Below are positions 13,891 through 26,976 of a stretch of DNA of 64,000 nt, in pieces (the first letter of the stretch is position 1; every line of letters starts with the position of its first letter). The stretch is from Hofstenia miamia (Eukaryota > Xenacoelomorpha > Acoela). Position numbers and translations under genes: made by a program. The stretch spans positions 1,676,321-1,740,320 of the forward strand of contig SCFE01000004.1 in NCBI GenBank assembly GCA_004352715.1, in the 5' to 3' direction. A model generated the notes under the pieces. That model was not told the origin of the DNA. It made no database searches and saw only the letters and a program-made list of their open reading frames with translations.

Positions 13891-15228
13891 TAATGACGTA
13901 ACAAAAATGTCTGCGCTTACGTCTAGTATATTTCATAAATTTCAAAAAATGTTTCGAAATGTAGTTCCATGAAGTTAAAGTTTATATATTTGTAGTACAA
14001 TAAGTGTACATGATATAACTTCGGCTAATTATAAATAGTAATGACAATTACTTTACTGGGAAAATGGAATTCTTCCATTTTAAAATTCCATGCAACAATT
14101 CAAAATATTAGTAGCAGTATAGTCGTTTAAAGGGCATAATTTGTTTACAATTATTAGCATTCTCTCGCTTAATTGTCTTTTATGAAAGTAAAGAATAAAC
14201 CCAGTTATTAATGGTTTTACCAGTAGATAATGCCAGAATAAGAAGATCTGAATACATTAAAATATTAAAAGGATGCCGGGTTTAAGAGGATTAAGTAGAA
14301 GATGGAAACTAGCTTCTATTTCTACTTACTATGGAAATTCTGCGGTGGTATACGTTATCTTAAATACACTGTGTTTGAAGACTTCCTTAAAGTATTACTT
14401 AGTCTTACATTGTTTCCGATTATAGTTTATTTATAAAAGTAAGAAATAAACGGCGAGACACTATTATTTAGTGAAAACCTAGTTTAAATTGTTAGGAGCT
14501 TGAAGGTCATCAAATGTTTCTTGGTATTATAATAAAACTAAGTTGGTATCATCACACTAAGCTTTTTAGATTAACAAAAAATTTAATATGCTCGTTTTAA
14601 TCAAGTCCAAGTTGCCACAATGGAGAAGTTAAAATGGCTTGAAGTAATCAATTTCATCGATGTTGCAAAAAAGCACTACTCTAAATTGTAATAACCTAAA
14701 ATTTGGGCTTGTAAAATTCTATTTTTCCATGGTAATACACCGAAATTTCCATACATAACCTCATATGTTGCGATCATTAACAAATGCATCAAAAAAATTC
14801 AATAGCGTTGAGACCTTATATGTTATTCTAGCGTTGGAAGCTATTTCCTAAAATCCCATAGTAGTTATAGCCAGCATATATATATATATATTGCAATTTT
14901 TCATGTAAAATATATTGTTTTCAAAATTTTATAAATCAGAATTATAAGTAGCCGGTCAATAGAAACAGAACTTGAGTAGACAATACCAAATGGTAAGAGG
15001 TGCTAAGAACAGCATAAAATGTTCATATAAATTAGGACATCAAGTAAAAGTAGTCAAGTTGAAATCCCAAATGGTCTCCATGCAAATATCAACAAACGTT
15101 GCTTGAACTATTTGAAAAAACAAACAGAAGTGTCAAGCAATCTCGAAGTGTAAATCATCACAATTGTCGTACATAGGTATTCGTCCATTAGTTATAATGC
15201 CTTCATTATTGTCAAAATTGATATATTT

Positions 15229-15546
15229 ATTGATATATATANNNNNNNNNNNNNNNNNNNNNNNNNNNNNNNNNNNNNNNNNNNNNNNNNNNNNNNNNNN
15301 NNNNNNNNNNNNNNNNNNNNNNNNNNNNNNNNNNNNNNNNNNNNNNNNNNNNNNNNNNNNNNNNNNNNNNNNNNNNNNNNNNNNNNNNNNNNNNNNNNNN
15401 NNNNNNNNNNNNNNNNNNNNNNNNNNNNNNNNNNNNNNNNNNNNNNNNNNNNNNNNNNNNNNNNNNNNNNNNNNNNNNNNNNNNNNNNNNNNNNNNNNNN
15501 NNNNNNNNNNNNNNNNNNNNNNATATATATATATATATATATATAT
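15229..15546. repeat. (AT)n microsatellite containing a 281-base gap
   Basis: Alternating AT flanks an N run at 15242-15522. The translated frames spanning it are artefacts of the repeat and the gap. Confidence 0.9.
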
Positions 15547-18517
15547 CCATTTATTCAAATTTTTCATTTATTTCAAATAGTAGTTCGCTTCAAAATGAAT
15601 TTATGCTGCACTAACGACGTTCATAGTTGAAAATTGCGAGTTTGGACATTGCTATCATTTAAAAACTTGCTTTCAAAAAATAAATGAATCAATTTGAATC
15701 ACTTTGAAATTAAAGTTATTATATTTTCTTGCAGTAGTTTCTGGATGAATAAATTCCTTTCAGAATTGTGGGCATAACTCTGGAATGAATGGAAACGCCT
15801 TCAAGTATTACTTTACAAATTTATTAAGGAAAGTGTTGATGAAAATAACAGTTTGATGTATGCTCGGAAGCATTAAGCTTCTTTTTCCCATTAGCATCTC
15901 GCTAGGAATGAATCATCGGAGGTAGCGTGTATTCACTTAATTACACTGTTTTAGAAAACGATATGTTTTAATTAATTTCCAAATCCCTTCAGAATTTTTA
16001 AGATCGTTAGAAGAAAATTAACACTAATAGTTTTGCAATTGTTGTAAATTGTATATCTATGTTCGCCCATTTTTTAATAGTTAATGACAAAAGTTTCCAT
16101 GCGAAATATTTCAACTATTTTGGGTGCAGCTAAATCGCACCTGTAGTAATAATTTTGAAATTTTCAGAATATGAAAATGATGCACTAAACCTACTGATGC
16201 ACGGCAACGAATAGTTCTTTGCCATATTAACTAAAAAGAACAATTTCTTGTTTCCATGCCTATTTAGCCATTAGATTGGCTTTGCTATCGATGCATTCCA
16301 ATTAAGGTAGGCAGTTAATAACAAATCCTTACTTTATCTACTTTCCAAAGTATATTATTTGAGGAGCAATAAAAATTATAAATTATGCATGTAAACTTCT
16401 TCAGGTGAGTTTTGTCATTGCTGATTACCAGAAGCCAATACTTTTGGATGTATGAGACAAAGATAGACTTTGAAAATATTCTTTTTACTGGTAAAATTGG
16501 CAAGAAATTCTACAAGCGGTGATTGTTGTCATCGGAAAATTATTTCGTAAGTCACTACTTGAGCTACATGGTATGAATAGTCACTGTCTGGCAAAATCAG
16601 ATATATTTATTTAAAATATATTTCATGATTTTTTGAAACAAAATTTTTACCCAATCCAATGTGTTTTTTCATTCATATTGTCCAATCAAAACAAGCCACA
16701 GGAAAAATTTATATAAACTATTAAAAATACAAATGAAATCTACCCCCTACATGCACCTACTGACTATTAAAGACTTTGAAGTACATCACAAGCTTTGGGG
16801 CTTTATCCGCCCAAGCCGGTTTCTAACTTTCGAATGTACGAATGTATTTACTCTTCATAGACCATGCGAAATGCTTCGAGCAACTACAGTATCGGTTACA
16901 TCTTTGCAAGAAAACGTTCTGTGCTGGCCTGAAGTTTCAGAATTAGTAAACATGGATACTAGAAAATATAAGCCTTTAAAGGAAATTTAGCACCCTTGTG
17001 CTAAAATACATTAAACATATTTCAGAAGTTGCTTGAATCAGGGTCTGGCCTTGGATTAAAATTAGTATTGTCGACAATTTCCAGCACAATTATAGGTGTA
17101 AGCAATTTATCTCAATTTTATTGCGCAAACACACTTATCGATCCTCACTTATTGAATGAGCATTACAACTGCATCTGGGTTCTTCATCTTGATTCTAAAA
17201 AATCAGAATTTTTATTATTTTTGGTTGGATTTAAATTGTGACTTAAAGCAGATACAAATCATGCTTTAAATCAGGTCATTCAAATCATGCCAAACACGTG
17301 AATACTAAAATATTAACTGCTACATTTACAAGCAAAATTACTTTTAACGGACTACTATTTCTGTTTTGGAGACCATTTTCGACACTGATCCTTTTGCTTT
17401 TTTTAGAAAAATGAGAGAACGGCATCTCTTGTAATCAGTTATCATGCTTTTTCTCTTACTATGTTCTAAATTGAAATCATCGTCAGTTAGAAGTATTTGG
17501 AATGAGCAAAAGATGATTACATTTTGGTCTAATGTTTGAGAGCGAGTAATAGCTTGCATAAATTTAAATGAATATTTCTTAAGAATTATTCGATTTCATT
17601 TCAGTACAAATCAATAATGTATTAGATTCCTTTGTTCAATTCAAAATACGAGTATCAATCAACTCTTGTATATTGAAAACTAAATTCAAGAATTGCTAAT
17701 TAAAAGACGGGATGAATGAGCGTTTTCTCTTAATTTTGCTTTCTAAAATACTGTTTTTGCAAAGTATCATATTAGCCGACTATCTAAAACTTTAATACAT
17801 GCCTTTACAAGGCATTTAGATTTTCATGCAAATAATTTTTTTCAAAATTTTCTAGTTGTACAAGTGTTTTGCATAACAAAGCCACTTGTTTAACCGATAG
17901 TGATACAGAAATGAGACATTTTTGCTAAACTAAGAAACGTAGTTAGTTAAGTAGACTATAGATAAAATAATTAAATTGAAGTTATATTTTATATACAAGG
18001 AGACCACTGAGAAATATCACTTACACTATAATATTTTGCATACCATGTACATGAATATTTGTAGGATAACACTCAACAATTTTTTGAAAAACACTTAAAA
18101 TGAGATTTAAATTGACAGTTTAAGGAAGTTAAGTTGACGGTAAAAGTCAAAATCATAAAATTAACCATTGCAAAATTAATTTTCAAAAACTGTGTTTAAG
18201 TTTGTTTGGCTAGTAAGATCTAGTTTAGTATTTAAAAACGGAATAAAGCCCCTTAGAAACTGTCAATATATTCGAAAAATTTAGCATAAAAATGCCTATC
18301 GCAATAATTATTTTTAATATTTTAAAATTTTTCCGAAATATTTTTAATGTAATCATAGAAATCAGTGTTGAAGATCTGACGGGGAACATGTCAACTTTTC
18401 CTCTTCTGTGGTAGACCATATTCCTGTATATAAACCGCGAGTTTACTTGGAAACACTTAAAATTAATCTGGAAAAGCATTATGTAGAATTATTTTATGTA
18501 GTCTCATTACAATGGTC

Positions 18518-18518
<1 letters not shown>

Positions 18519-18557
<39 letters not shown>
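18519..18557. repeat. (TTA)n microsatellite
   Basis: About thirteen uninterrupted trinucleotide units. Confidence 0.95.
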
Positions 18558-19295
18558 TTGTAAGAGATTTATAGTTTAACAAATATCATTTCATGACAGG
18601 CTTATTTTTTTAGGATTGTACAAGCAGATCATTATGGCGTGACTTCAATATATTTTAACTACATCTCTTTCTCTTTTGTTCTTTACTTCGTTCAAGAATA
18701 TGCGAGTATGAATTGCTTTTGTTGAGATTTGATATTTAAAAGAAATTCAAAATCTGTGAACCAGATTCTGATAAAAGTTTGAAACCGTTTTGCGATAGAG
18801 TTTCCTTAATTCATCATGAGTAAAACTGTAAGAAGCTGAAATTCTTCATAAAGTTGTATTGGTGTTCAAAAAAACATTAAGAACTTGCTCAAAAATTCGT
18901 GAATTACTAAAAGTTTTTTGTACTTCTTAATTCTGAAATGAAAATGCATTTTATAGCTAAAACACAATAAAGCTGCCCTTTATTCCAAATTTGTTTAATG
19001 GTTGAAGTGTTGCAGTAATTCGTAACAGAGGTTGTTGAATGCCCAAAACTAAGCCTAGCTCGACATAACAAAAAGTTCAGAAGAATGATATATGAATGTA
19101 GAAAATAAACTTGAGCACCACTTGTACCAAAATAACGTCTAAATCTAAAAATAACTTGACTTCAGATTTCTTCAATGATTCCTCCGAAAATTTCTGCCTC
19201 GATTTAAGAACAAATGGTCAAATCGAATTGGATACCTGGTGCTCACAGACGACTGCACCATTTTCAGAATTCTACAGTTCTTGGCTAGGAGAATC

Positions 19296-20239
19296 AGAGT
19301 TGGAACCACCTATGATTTTTGCTGAACCGACTGAACCGGCTAAGCTTTTTCTCAACCGGCTGGTCAACCGGTCTATTTTTCCAGAATTTTTACGGTTTTA
19401 ATCGGGCCCAGAGCTTGATAATTGCGTCTTGATTAAGACATTTTCTCAAAATTAAATTATATTGTCAAATTAGACTGTTTTTTAAATTTATAAAACTCAT
19501 CAGTGCAGATTAAGAGTCTAGATAAGTTTGTTAAGTCTTGCTCCTTTTAAAACCACAAATGCCTTAACAGCATCTCTTTCCACAAGAGTACGATTTTCAT
19601 TAACAAAATGTCCTACCGGGGAGACTTTGAGCTCAGACTTGGCCTTTGAAGCTGGTAAAACGAATACATACATTATATTACCTGTATCAAGAAATCCCTA
19701 AAAGGCTGCTAGGACTAGTTTTGGCATGCTGGTTGGCGGCCAGTAAGCTTAAAACCTAGGGCGGTATTTGGCAGTATATACACGTAATTTAATTGCAAAA
19801 ATAAATAATTTAATTGCAAAATAATTTAATTGCAAAAATAAATAATATCACCAATCCAATATATAGAACTCTAATTAATTCAAATTATTACAAAAAATAA
19901 TATGAAGATATTAAACACGATTGTTGTTACCACACTTTGACATCGAAATTTGGACAGTAAAAACATTTCTGACTCACAAAATGCCTCAAAAATAGAAAAT
20001 TATGCCGGTGAACGGGTCAGGTCAGTGTGCAATTCTATCTTCGCATATTAAAATGAAATGGACTTTCAAAATGTCAAAGATTTTTGGTATTATGCGCATT
20101 TATAGTCTGAAGTCTTCATGATATCACTCTTTAGCACGTAAAATATATAACTTTCTAGTTCACATCTAAAGAAAGTGACCTTTAAGGTTGCCATACGTTC
20201 TTGATCATTTTTAGTTACACGTTCCTAGATAATGCTGTC

Positions 20240-20271
<32 letters not shown>

Positions 20272-20388
20272 NNNNNNNNNNNNNNNNNNNNNNNNNNNNN
20301 NNNNNNNNNNNNNNNNNNNNNNNNNNNNNNNNNNNNNNNNNNNNNNNNNNNNNNNNNNNNNNNNNNNNNNNNNNNNNNNNNNNNNNNN

Positions 20389-20419
<31 letters not shown>

Positions 20420-20701
20420 GAGAGAGCACATCAGAAGCAAAGGCACTTTATGCAAATAAAAACATGCGATTAATCAGTGGTTTGCACAAATATTGTATCA
20501 CAATCACCCACCATCATTATCTTAGGAGAAATGCATTGAGAAAATAATCGTGGGCTTCAGGTCTACTCGAATTTGACATTAGTAGGCGAAGTGAACACCG
20601 CTCAACCGGCATGACAAAAATTCTCACCTGACCCGACTCGACCGATACCGGACGACTGGCTTATCAACCGGCCGTTCGGGTCGGACTGGTTCCAAATTTG
20701 A
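19296..20701. mobile_element. hAT-type nonautonomous element (about 1.4 kb including a gap)
   Basis: Flanks GGAGAATC (19288-19295) and GGAGAATT (20702-20709) form an 8-bp duplication with one mismatch. The ends are inverted around TTGGAACCA: left AGAGTTGGAACCA, right reverse-complemented TCAAATTTGGAACCAG. Subterminal regions on both sides carry clustered AACCGG words. No transposase frame is visible. A (GA)n microsatellite with a 117-base gap (20272-20388) lies inside, so the true length is uncertain. Confidence 0.75.
20242..20417. repeat. (GA)n microsatellite with gap
   Basis: GA repeats flank an N run at 20272-20388. Frames of repeated Arg-Glu or Leu-Ser here are repeat artefacts. Confidence 0.95.
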
Positions 20702-20971
20702 GGAGAATTGCAACTAGAAAACGTCATTTAAGAAGACTGCCATTTGCTAAAAGGTTAATGAAATTTTTGAACTACATAGAAAAATCATTTAATTTTTTTG
20801 ATGAATCAAAATTCAGTGAAAAAGCATCCCTAGTGCTATTCAATATTCAAGAGTAGCATAACACAAAATATACCGGAAAAAAATAAAATTTGGTGTAAAA
20901 CAGATTAAGTTATTTGATTTCTTACATGCTTCAATAGTATAAATATTCTAATATTCACAGATGCAACAATA

Positions 20972-21305
20972 TAATATATATATATATATATATATNNNNN
21001 NNNNNNNNNNNNNNNNNNNNNNNNNNNNNNNNNNNNNNNNNNNNNNNNNNNNNNNNNNNNNNNNNNNNNNNNNNNNNNNNNNNNNNNNNNNNNNNNNNNN
21101 NNNNNNNNNNNNNNNNNNNNNNNNNNNNNNNNNNNNNNNNNNNNNNNNNNNNNNNNNNNNNNNNNNNNNNNNNNNNNNNNNNNNNNNNNNNNNNNNNNNN
21201 NNNNNNNNNNNNNNNNNNNNNNNNNNNNNNNNNNNNNNNNNNNNNNNNNNNNNNNNNNNNNNNNNNNNNNNNNNNNNNNNNNNNNNNNNNNNNATATATA
21301 TATAT
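20972..21305. repeat. (TA)n microsatellite with gap
   Basis: Alternating TA on both sides of the N run at 20996-21293. Confidence 0.95.
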
Positions 21306-22184
21306 CAGTAATACTGCCTATTATTCACAAACATAGTATACATGCACCTGCTAATTAACTCTACCTAAATGGGCCCATTGGTGATTTTAAAAATGAAAGC
21401 TAAAATCAAAGTCAATCAATTGTCAACTTTCTCCAATCAAAAAGCTTTGATCGAGATTTACACGTCAGTCTAATGTCAAATTTCACCCATTCGCCAGTAA
21501 AAATTTGTACAATAATTCTTAGTGTGCAGAATTTTGCTACAAGTATGTGAAGTCTTAACCAAAATTTCAAAGATTTCTCTTTTCCAAATTTACGATCCAT
21601 TATTAAAATAAAAATTTAGATTTTTGAGAGACAGTTTTTGAAAAATCAATGCTGCACGCAAACTTCATACTTATAACTTATAATAAACTTCTTGTAATTG
21701 GAAACGCTAAAAAGCCCACCATTTAAAATGCCTGATATTATGCCACTTAATCTACATATGATATTAATTAATTGCATTCTTATTAAGAATCTAAATTAAT
21801 TACAAACATTTTCTGTCGTCCAATAACAGAACTAAAATTTTGAAAATTAACATTTAAGCTGCAAATGCTTGAGGAAGTCTTCATAAGCCTTTCCCCTATT
21901 GCTTTAGGAATAAATCAAAATTGAAATTCAAACTACAAAAAACTTAAATTCAACTAGATACAGTGATAAATAATAGATATTTAACCAATCAACATTTTAA
22001 GTGATATTTCTATACATGTTTAAGTCTTAATGTTAAATAATTTAGATTTTTTGTCATGTGGCTTAAAAACACAGAGCTCTCTCCACTGAAAAATTACAAT
22101 TTTGGGCTTAAGTGGTTTTGTCATTCAACGTGTGTCGTGAATTTTGTAAGTCATATGAGTAAGAAACGAGCATAGATGTTTGCC
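21306..22184. other. AT-rich noncoding DNA
   Basis: No gene or repeat could be supported. One short minus-strand frame at 21412-21600 has no recognisable product. Confidence 0.5.
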
Positions 22185-22588
22185 CATGGAACTGTTACAA
22201 ATTTAAACTTTAAAGATCTTACAAGTTCTTTCAAGCTCCTACAAGTTTTTTCTTAAAATTGTCACAAGAACTTGAAAATTTTTTTAGAGCATAATATTGG
22301 AACTGTTCCCATCGAAATAGCATGAATTATTGAAGAATGTTAATTAAATAGATATTTGATTGATAATTTAAGTAGAGTAATTTTAAATTGTCAAAATACA
22401 ATGCATTAGTGGAATACAGAAATGATTTTCGGGTTTGAAAACAAAGTTAATAAATCATATACTCCAATGCAACTTTTTAAGGAACCAACCTGAATTTTCT
22501 CTAATTATAGTGACAATTTTGAAAATTCTTATAAGAACTTGAAAGAACTTGAAAGATCTTTAAAGTTGAAGTTGGTAACAGTTCCATG
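22185..22588. mobile_element. MITE-like element with about 80-bp terminal inverted repeats
   Basis: The left arm (about 22185-22265) and the reverse complement of the right arm (about 22508-22588) start identically with CATGGAACTGTTAC. They continue to match through AACTTTAAAGATCTT, CAAGTTCTTTCAAG and AAAATTGTCAC, with scattered differences. The internal segment is about 240 bp and noncoding. No target-site duplication was obvious, so the class is not assigned. Confidence 0.7.
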
Positions 22589-25500
22589 TATGGTAATCAA
22601 ATCTAATTAAACTAAATAATATGATTGACGTATTGGTATTGGGGCATACAAAAATTAACCAAATTATGTCGTTCAGGTAAGGAAATATATTTTCTATTAT
22701 TAGATGGCTAGTTGATTTTTAATAGTTTGCTAAGTTTATTAAGAAAAACTAGAAGTAAATATACACTGCTTGTGATATAATTTATCCATGCAGTTTCATT
22801 ATTTAAACATTTTATACATAACTGCAAGCCGGATCAGGTTGGGCCAGACACTTTTCGGATTCAGTTTGAATTCCAGATAGGGTTGAAGATAATAACTTTT
22901 CTTGAATACATACTTCATATCCATGTAATGATATTTCTTTAATTTTACAAGTTATTTAGAATACAATTATTACAAATCAAGCAGTATTTATACATTCGAT
23001 TGGTTATATACAGTTTAAATACAGTACTTCCTAAACACAGAAAAACTTGAGGCATTGCTACATCTAACTAATAGTAATACAAATACCTTCAAAATTCTTT
23101 AAAAGAATTATTTGTATTCTGCAACTTTTTTCATATAATTTTGTAACCATACTGCAAAAGATCGAATTAATGTCGTCTTTCAAAATCTCTACCCGATTAT
23201 AGGTAGTATTTTAAAATAATATTGAAGAATATACTGAAAAAATTCCTTTGAACTATTGTCAGTCTGAAAACATATACAACTAATGAGAAACTAAATTCGC
23301 TTAGCCATTTACTTAGGCGTTTTTCAAATTAGAACACTCTTTCTAGAGATATTGAGATCATTCAATTGTATAAATGCGTATTTCTTGTTTTGACTATAAC
23401 TATGGATACAGTTTGTTAATGTTGATGGAGAAGTTAAATGTCTTAAGACATTCCCTTACATCTCATATTTTAATATTCTTATAACAGCTAATTCAGGATT
23501 GATCATTTACCCCCATGAATGCTATTTTTGCCATTTTTCGGTTTCTGTGCTCTTCACAACCAAAGCGAATTTTCACAAACTCTAACAATTAAATAAAATT
23601 CGAGGTACACAGAATGTCTAAGTATGACCTATAACAGGTCATGGTCCAATCCAATTAGCATTAAATGTTGTATAATGTTACAACTTTGTTATAGGTTATA
23701 GAATTTCTATTAGAGAGGCAATGTAAGAAGAGATTTCAATTCCTAACCTAGACATAGTATATGATTTTAATATCATATATATATATATATATTACTTCAT
23801 AAATACTGCATAGCATTTAAGCGATTCTTAATAACTATACTCTACATGTTACCACAATCGCATTTGCAAATTAAGTTCATGCTTCCGCTGCCTTGCTGGA
23901 TTTCTTATGCAATTCTTTATTCTTTGCACGTGCAGAGTTGGACATATTGTCCGGAATGAAGCTCGGCCGAGCTTGGGCTGAAGAATTGAAAAAATTGAGG
24001 AAAAATAGGCAGAAATTTCAGAAATAAATTTTTGATACGCAACAGTGCTCTTAAATTAAAACTGCTTGTGAGTGTGATATTTATGGTACAATTGTTTATT
24101 TGGGGTTAAATTGATATCACTTAGAATTGCTAAAATTTCAATTGACATTTATAATTTTAATAAAAGCAAAATTTTGCTCGTCCTTACTGACTTAATTAAA
24201 TCAGCTTGACAAGCCGAGCCAAAACCGTAATTAAAAACATTTGAATTTAATTCAATATCAGGAATGAGCATGGTAAGACAACCATTTCGTATCGTGGAAA
24301 TACACCCAACAACCCACGAAAACATTGAAGCAAATCATTCTGCCTCTGGTAAAAAAAACCATTTTGATCGAATTACAAAATAATGTCGATTTCTTATCAA
24401 CTGTGTATTTTAAAATATTTTATTCAAAATGCTCAAATAGTTAGGCAGTTCTTAAATAATTGAAATTTTAATAATTATTTAAGTGATTCGCTACTACATA
24501 TATATTAACTATATTTTAGCAACTTTTTTAAGCTAATGTTTCAAACTGTAGCCTTATTCTTTGATTCTATTATAAATTGTAAAAATATAATTGGCGAGAG
24601 AAACTTCGCAACATTCTAAGAATTCCCACGAGTCCAAGACATTTCGCGTACTATTAAACTTTTTGTATGAAAATGCATTACATTACATAATGCACGTGTT
24701 AAAAAAACTAATCTAAATCAATTTAAAATTATTGTATTAAAAAATTTATATTTCTGAACAGAGGAAATTTGATGTTGTAATTTGAAAAATTTTGTACTAT
24801 ATATATTGCAGATTCCATAATATACTTCCCCTGTCAGCATTGAAAAGTGTAGTTTGTTGCAGTAATTGTATTATCTTTATATTTTTTCTTTTAATTTAAG
24901 TATTCTTTATGAAATATTGTAAACAAGACATAAGAGGTAAAGAAATTTCTAAATGCATTAAGCATATTAAATTTCAAAAATCAAACAAATTGAAAAAAAT
25001 ATGAAATGTTTTCTCAATTCCCTAAATTTTTGCAGAGGCTCTAAAATTGGTAATATCCTGTTTAGATTTTTGTCTTACACAAACTTTTGCAATCCTTTTA
25101 AGCACATGCAAGCAGACCTGTTTACTTAATGCCTCTCATCTCTTTTGTTGCGCCAAACACAATAAGCATTTGTACTATAATAAAAATGGACTAACTGTAT
25201 TGGAAACAAGTAATTAATCTCACTGAAAATAAATGAATTGTCCTGTCGATTTTTAAATGAAAAATATTGATGAATTTTTGGCTTGCTAACTTTCCATATT
25301 TGCTGTCATTACTGTTTTCAAATACATAACAGCGTATGCAGAGTTTGGAGTAAAAAACAGTAAATTTCTAAGGAATCACTATCTTCCAAACATATTTTTT
25401 AGTACCAATTATTATATTTATGATTAATATTATGCTTATATTTGCTTCTTAAATTGGTAATTCTGATAAAATGTAATATTAAATTTAATCAATATTCATG

Positions 25501-26046
25501 AGACTGATTAAATTTGGACGTTTTCGCATATGCTAAAGTTTATTTTGTCATATTTATGTTTAAATTTTTAAACATAGAATCTTTTGAAGATACAACTTGT
25601 TATGTTTGGAATCCTATGTTAACTAGTTCGTGAATAACTTGAAACTCCAAATTTACACGCAATTTGGAAGAGCTATACGCACTTGCAAAAACTTAACAGC
25701 AGAGTTTTAAGCAGCGTTAATGTTTAACAAAGCAATTTTTTGAACATCGCAAAATGGAAACTAATTTGAATGTTATTATGAAAATGTTTAAAATATAATG
25801 GTAACATTGCATTTAATTATTAGAACAATAAATTTTTTACAATGATATCAAGTTATCTTATAAGTTGCTCATTAGAAAATCGTAATTTCATATCTTAAGA
25901 CATTGAGTTACTATCTTAGAAATTAGCGGGCTTGCAAGACTTTAAAGATGCGTTTTAATGCGTAAGGTACTTTTAAAGTAACTAACGCACTCGTTTACAT
26001 GGGATATCCAAAAATATTCCAGTTTATGTGAACACTAACATAGTTT
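22589..26046. other. AT-rich noncoding DNA
   Basis: No gene was recognised. GC-richer patches at about 22826-22880 and 23930-23990 resemble transposon termini but have no partners. There is a short (AT) run at 23774-23792. Confidence 0.5.
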
Positions 26047-26387
26047 TACCTTTAACAGCCTTCTAAATAGAAGCCCTTGGGACAAACCGTTTTTCCACAT
26101 TTACAAAAAATTTACTGGAAACCTACTTGCACATTTGAGAATCTTGGGGAACGAATAGGTCTATTGGGGAACATACTTTTATGTAATGTTGACAATTTCT
26201 ATTAAAGCATCTTGTTGTGGTTGAGGTTGTTGAAAAGATCAGCAAGTTTCATTTCAAAATTTTAATTTTTGAAAAAGATTTAAGTTCTCTCCATATACCT
26301 AATGTTCATGTATTTATAGGGTTTTGAGCCTATGGAAGCAACAAAGAACTTTGACTGTTTCTTGAAATGCGCAAAGATATTTCAAAC

Positions 26388-26814
26388 CAGACTTGTCAAA
26401 GAGCCGTAATTTCGAAGCTCGGCTCGGCTCGCCACATAAAATCTTTCAATGAGGCTTGTTTCAGCTCGATATTATTTTTTAAAATATTGTGCTCTCAGAA
26501 TTTTTTCCATTGTACTTCCTGTTATTTAATAAACATTTCTAAAATAAGATTAAAAGTAAGGAATATTGACTGAAAAAATAAGAAAAATCTGCATAATCAA
26601 ATTAACAAGCAGCACTATAAATTTGGTTTGCTTAAAAGCGGCTTGTTTTGGGCTCGTTATATATCCAATACTGTGCTCAAGATAGNNNNNNNNNNNNNNN
26701 NNNNNNNNNNNNNNNNNNNNNNNNNNNNNNNNNNNNNNNNNGTTATATATCCAATACTGTGCTCAAGATAGGCTCGGTTCGGCTCGTTAGAAGGTCGACT
26801 CGCTGACAAGTCTG
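26388..26814 (-). mobile_element. hAT-type MITE family H1, copy 2, with internal duplication and gap
   Basis: The ends are CAGACTTGTCAAAGAGCC and, reverse-complemented, CAGACTTGTCAGCGAGTC. The flanks TTTCAAAC (26380-26387) and TTCCAAAC (26815-26822) are an 8-bp duplication with one mismatch. Sequence order is reversed relative to copy 1 at 8142-8499. A 30-bp unit is present on both sides of the 56-base gap: 26656-26685 and 26742-26771. Confidence 0.9.
26686..26741. other. 56-base gap between two copies of a 30-bp unit
   Basis: The same 30 bp lies immediately left (26656-26685) and right (26742-26771) of the gap. Either a tandem repeat was collapsed or two overlapping contig ends were not merged. 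Confidence 0.85.
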
Positions 26815-26976
26815 TTCCAAACCCATTGAGGAGTGCCGTGCGCAAAGTCAGAGAGCATGGGTGCGAAGGCTTTTTGATTGAGCACATCTTTGATATTTTT
26901 TGAGCTATAAGCGTTTAAAAAAATTTTTATAAGATCATGAATATTTTTCGAAAATCCCAGGCTATTTAAGGTCAAG

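Larger units (their letters stand above)
13891..19099. other. AT-rich noncoding DNA
   Basis: No gene is supported. The longest frame (16661-16990, plus, 109 codons) has no recognisable domain and no convincing splice context. The block contains (AT) tracts around 14877-14891 and an N gap at 15242-15522 inside an (AT)n microsatellite. Confidence 0.5.
19100..20890 (+). pseudogene. Second Tc1-like transposase remnant, interrupted by a hAT-type element
   Basis: Before the insertion, 19111-19295 reads DFFNDSSENFCLDLRTN, resembling the NPxISxxDLR segment of the Tc1 N-terminal region. After the insertion, from about 20703, the frame reads RRIATRKRHLRRLPFAKRL and then NYIEKSFNFFDESKFSEK. That matches the Tc1 pattern RxPxxKPxLxxxxxxxRLxFA...FSDESKF, with FFDESKF carrying the first catalytic Asp. 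The rest of the catalytic domain is not readable. The two halves are separated by the 1.4-kb element at 19296-20701. It is decayed and non-functional, and the assignment of the N-terminal half is the weaker part. Confidence 0.6.
26047..26976 (+). mobile_element. Old MITE family M1, copy 2, split by a hAT MITE
   Basis: The left part (26047-26387) and right part (26815-26976) match the block order of copy 1. They share CCGTTTTTCCACATTTACAA, TTGGGGAACATA, TTTCTATTAAAGC, CCTAATGTTCATGTATTTAT, GGGTTTTGAGCC and, at the right end, AATCCCAGGCTATTTAAGG. The two halves are separated exactly by the H1 element at 26388-26814, which shows that M1 is the older insertion. Confidence 0.7.

Noticed and set aside
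15133-15580. Long open frames across the N runs (also at 20201-20473, 20961-21311, 37323-37664, 40149-40468, 55243-56419, 57369-58442)
   Set aside because: They consist of unknown residues and dinucleotide-repeat translation; the openness comes from N positions having no stop codons.
16661-16990. 109-codon plus-strand frame
   Set aside because: No recognisable domain, AT-biased background codon use, and no splice sites consistent with coding.
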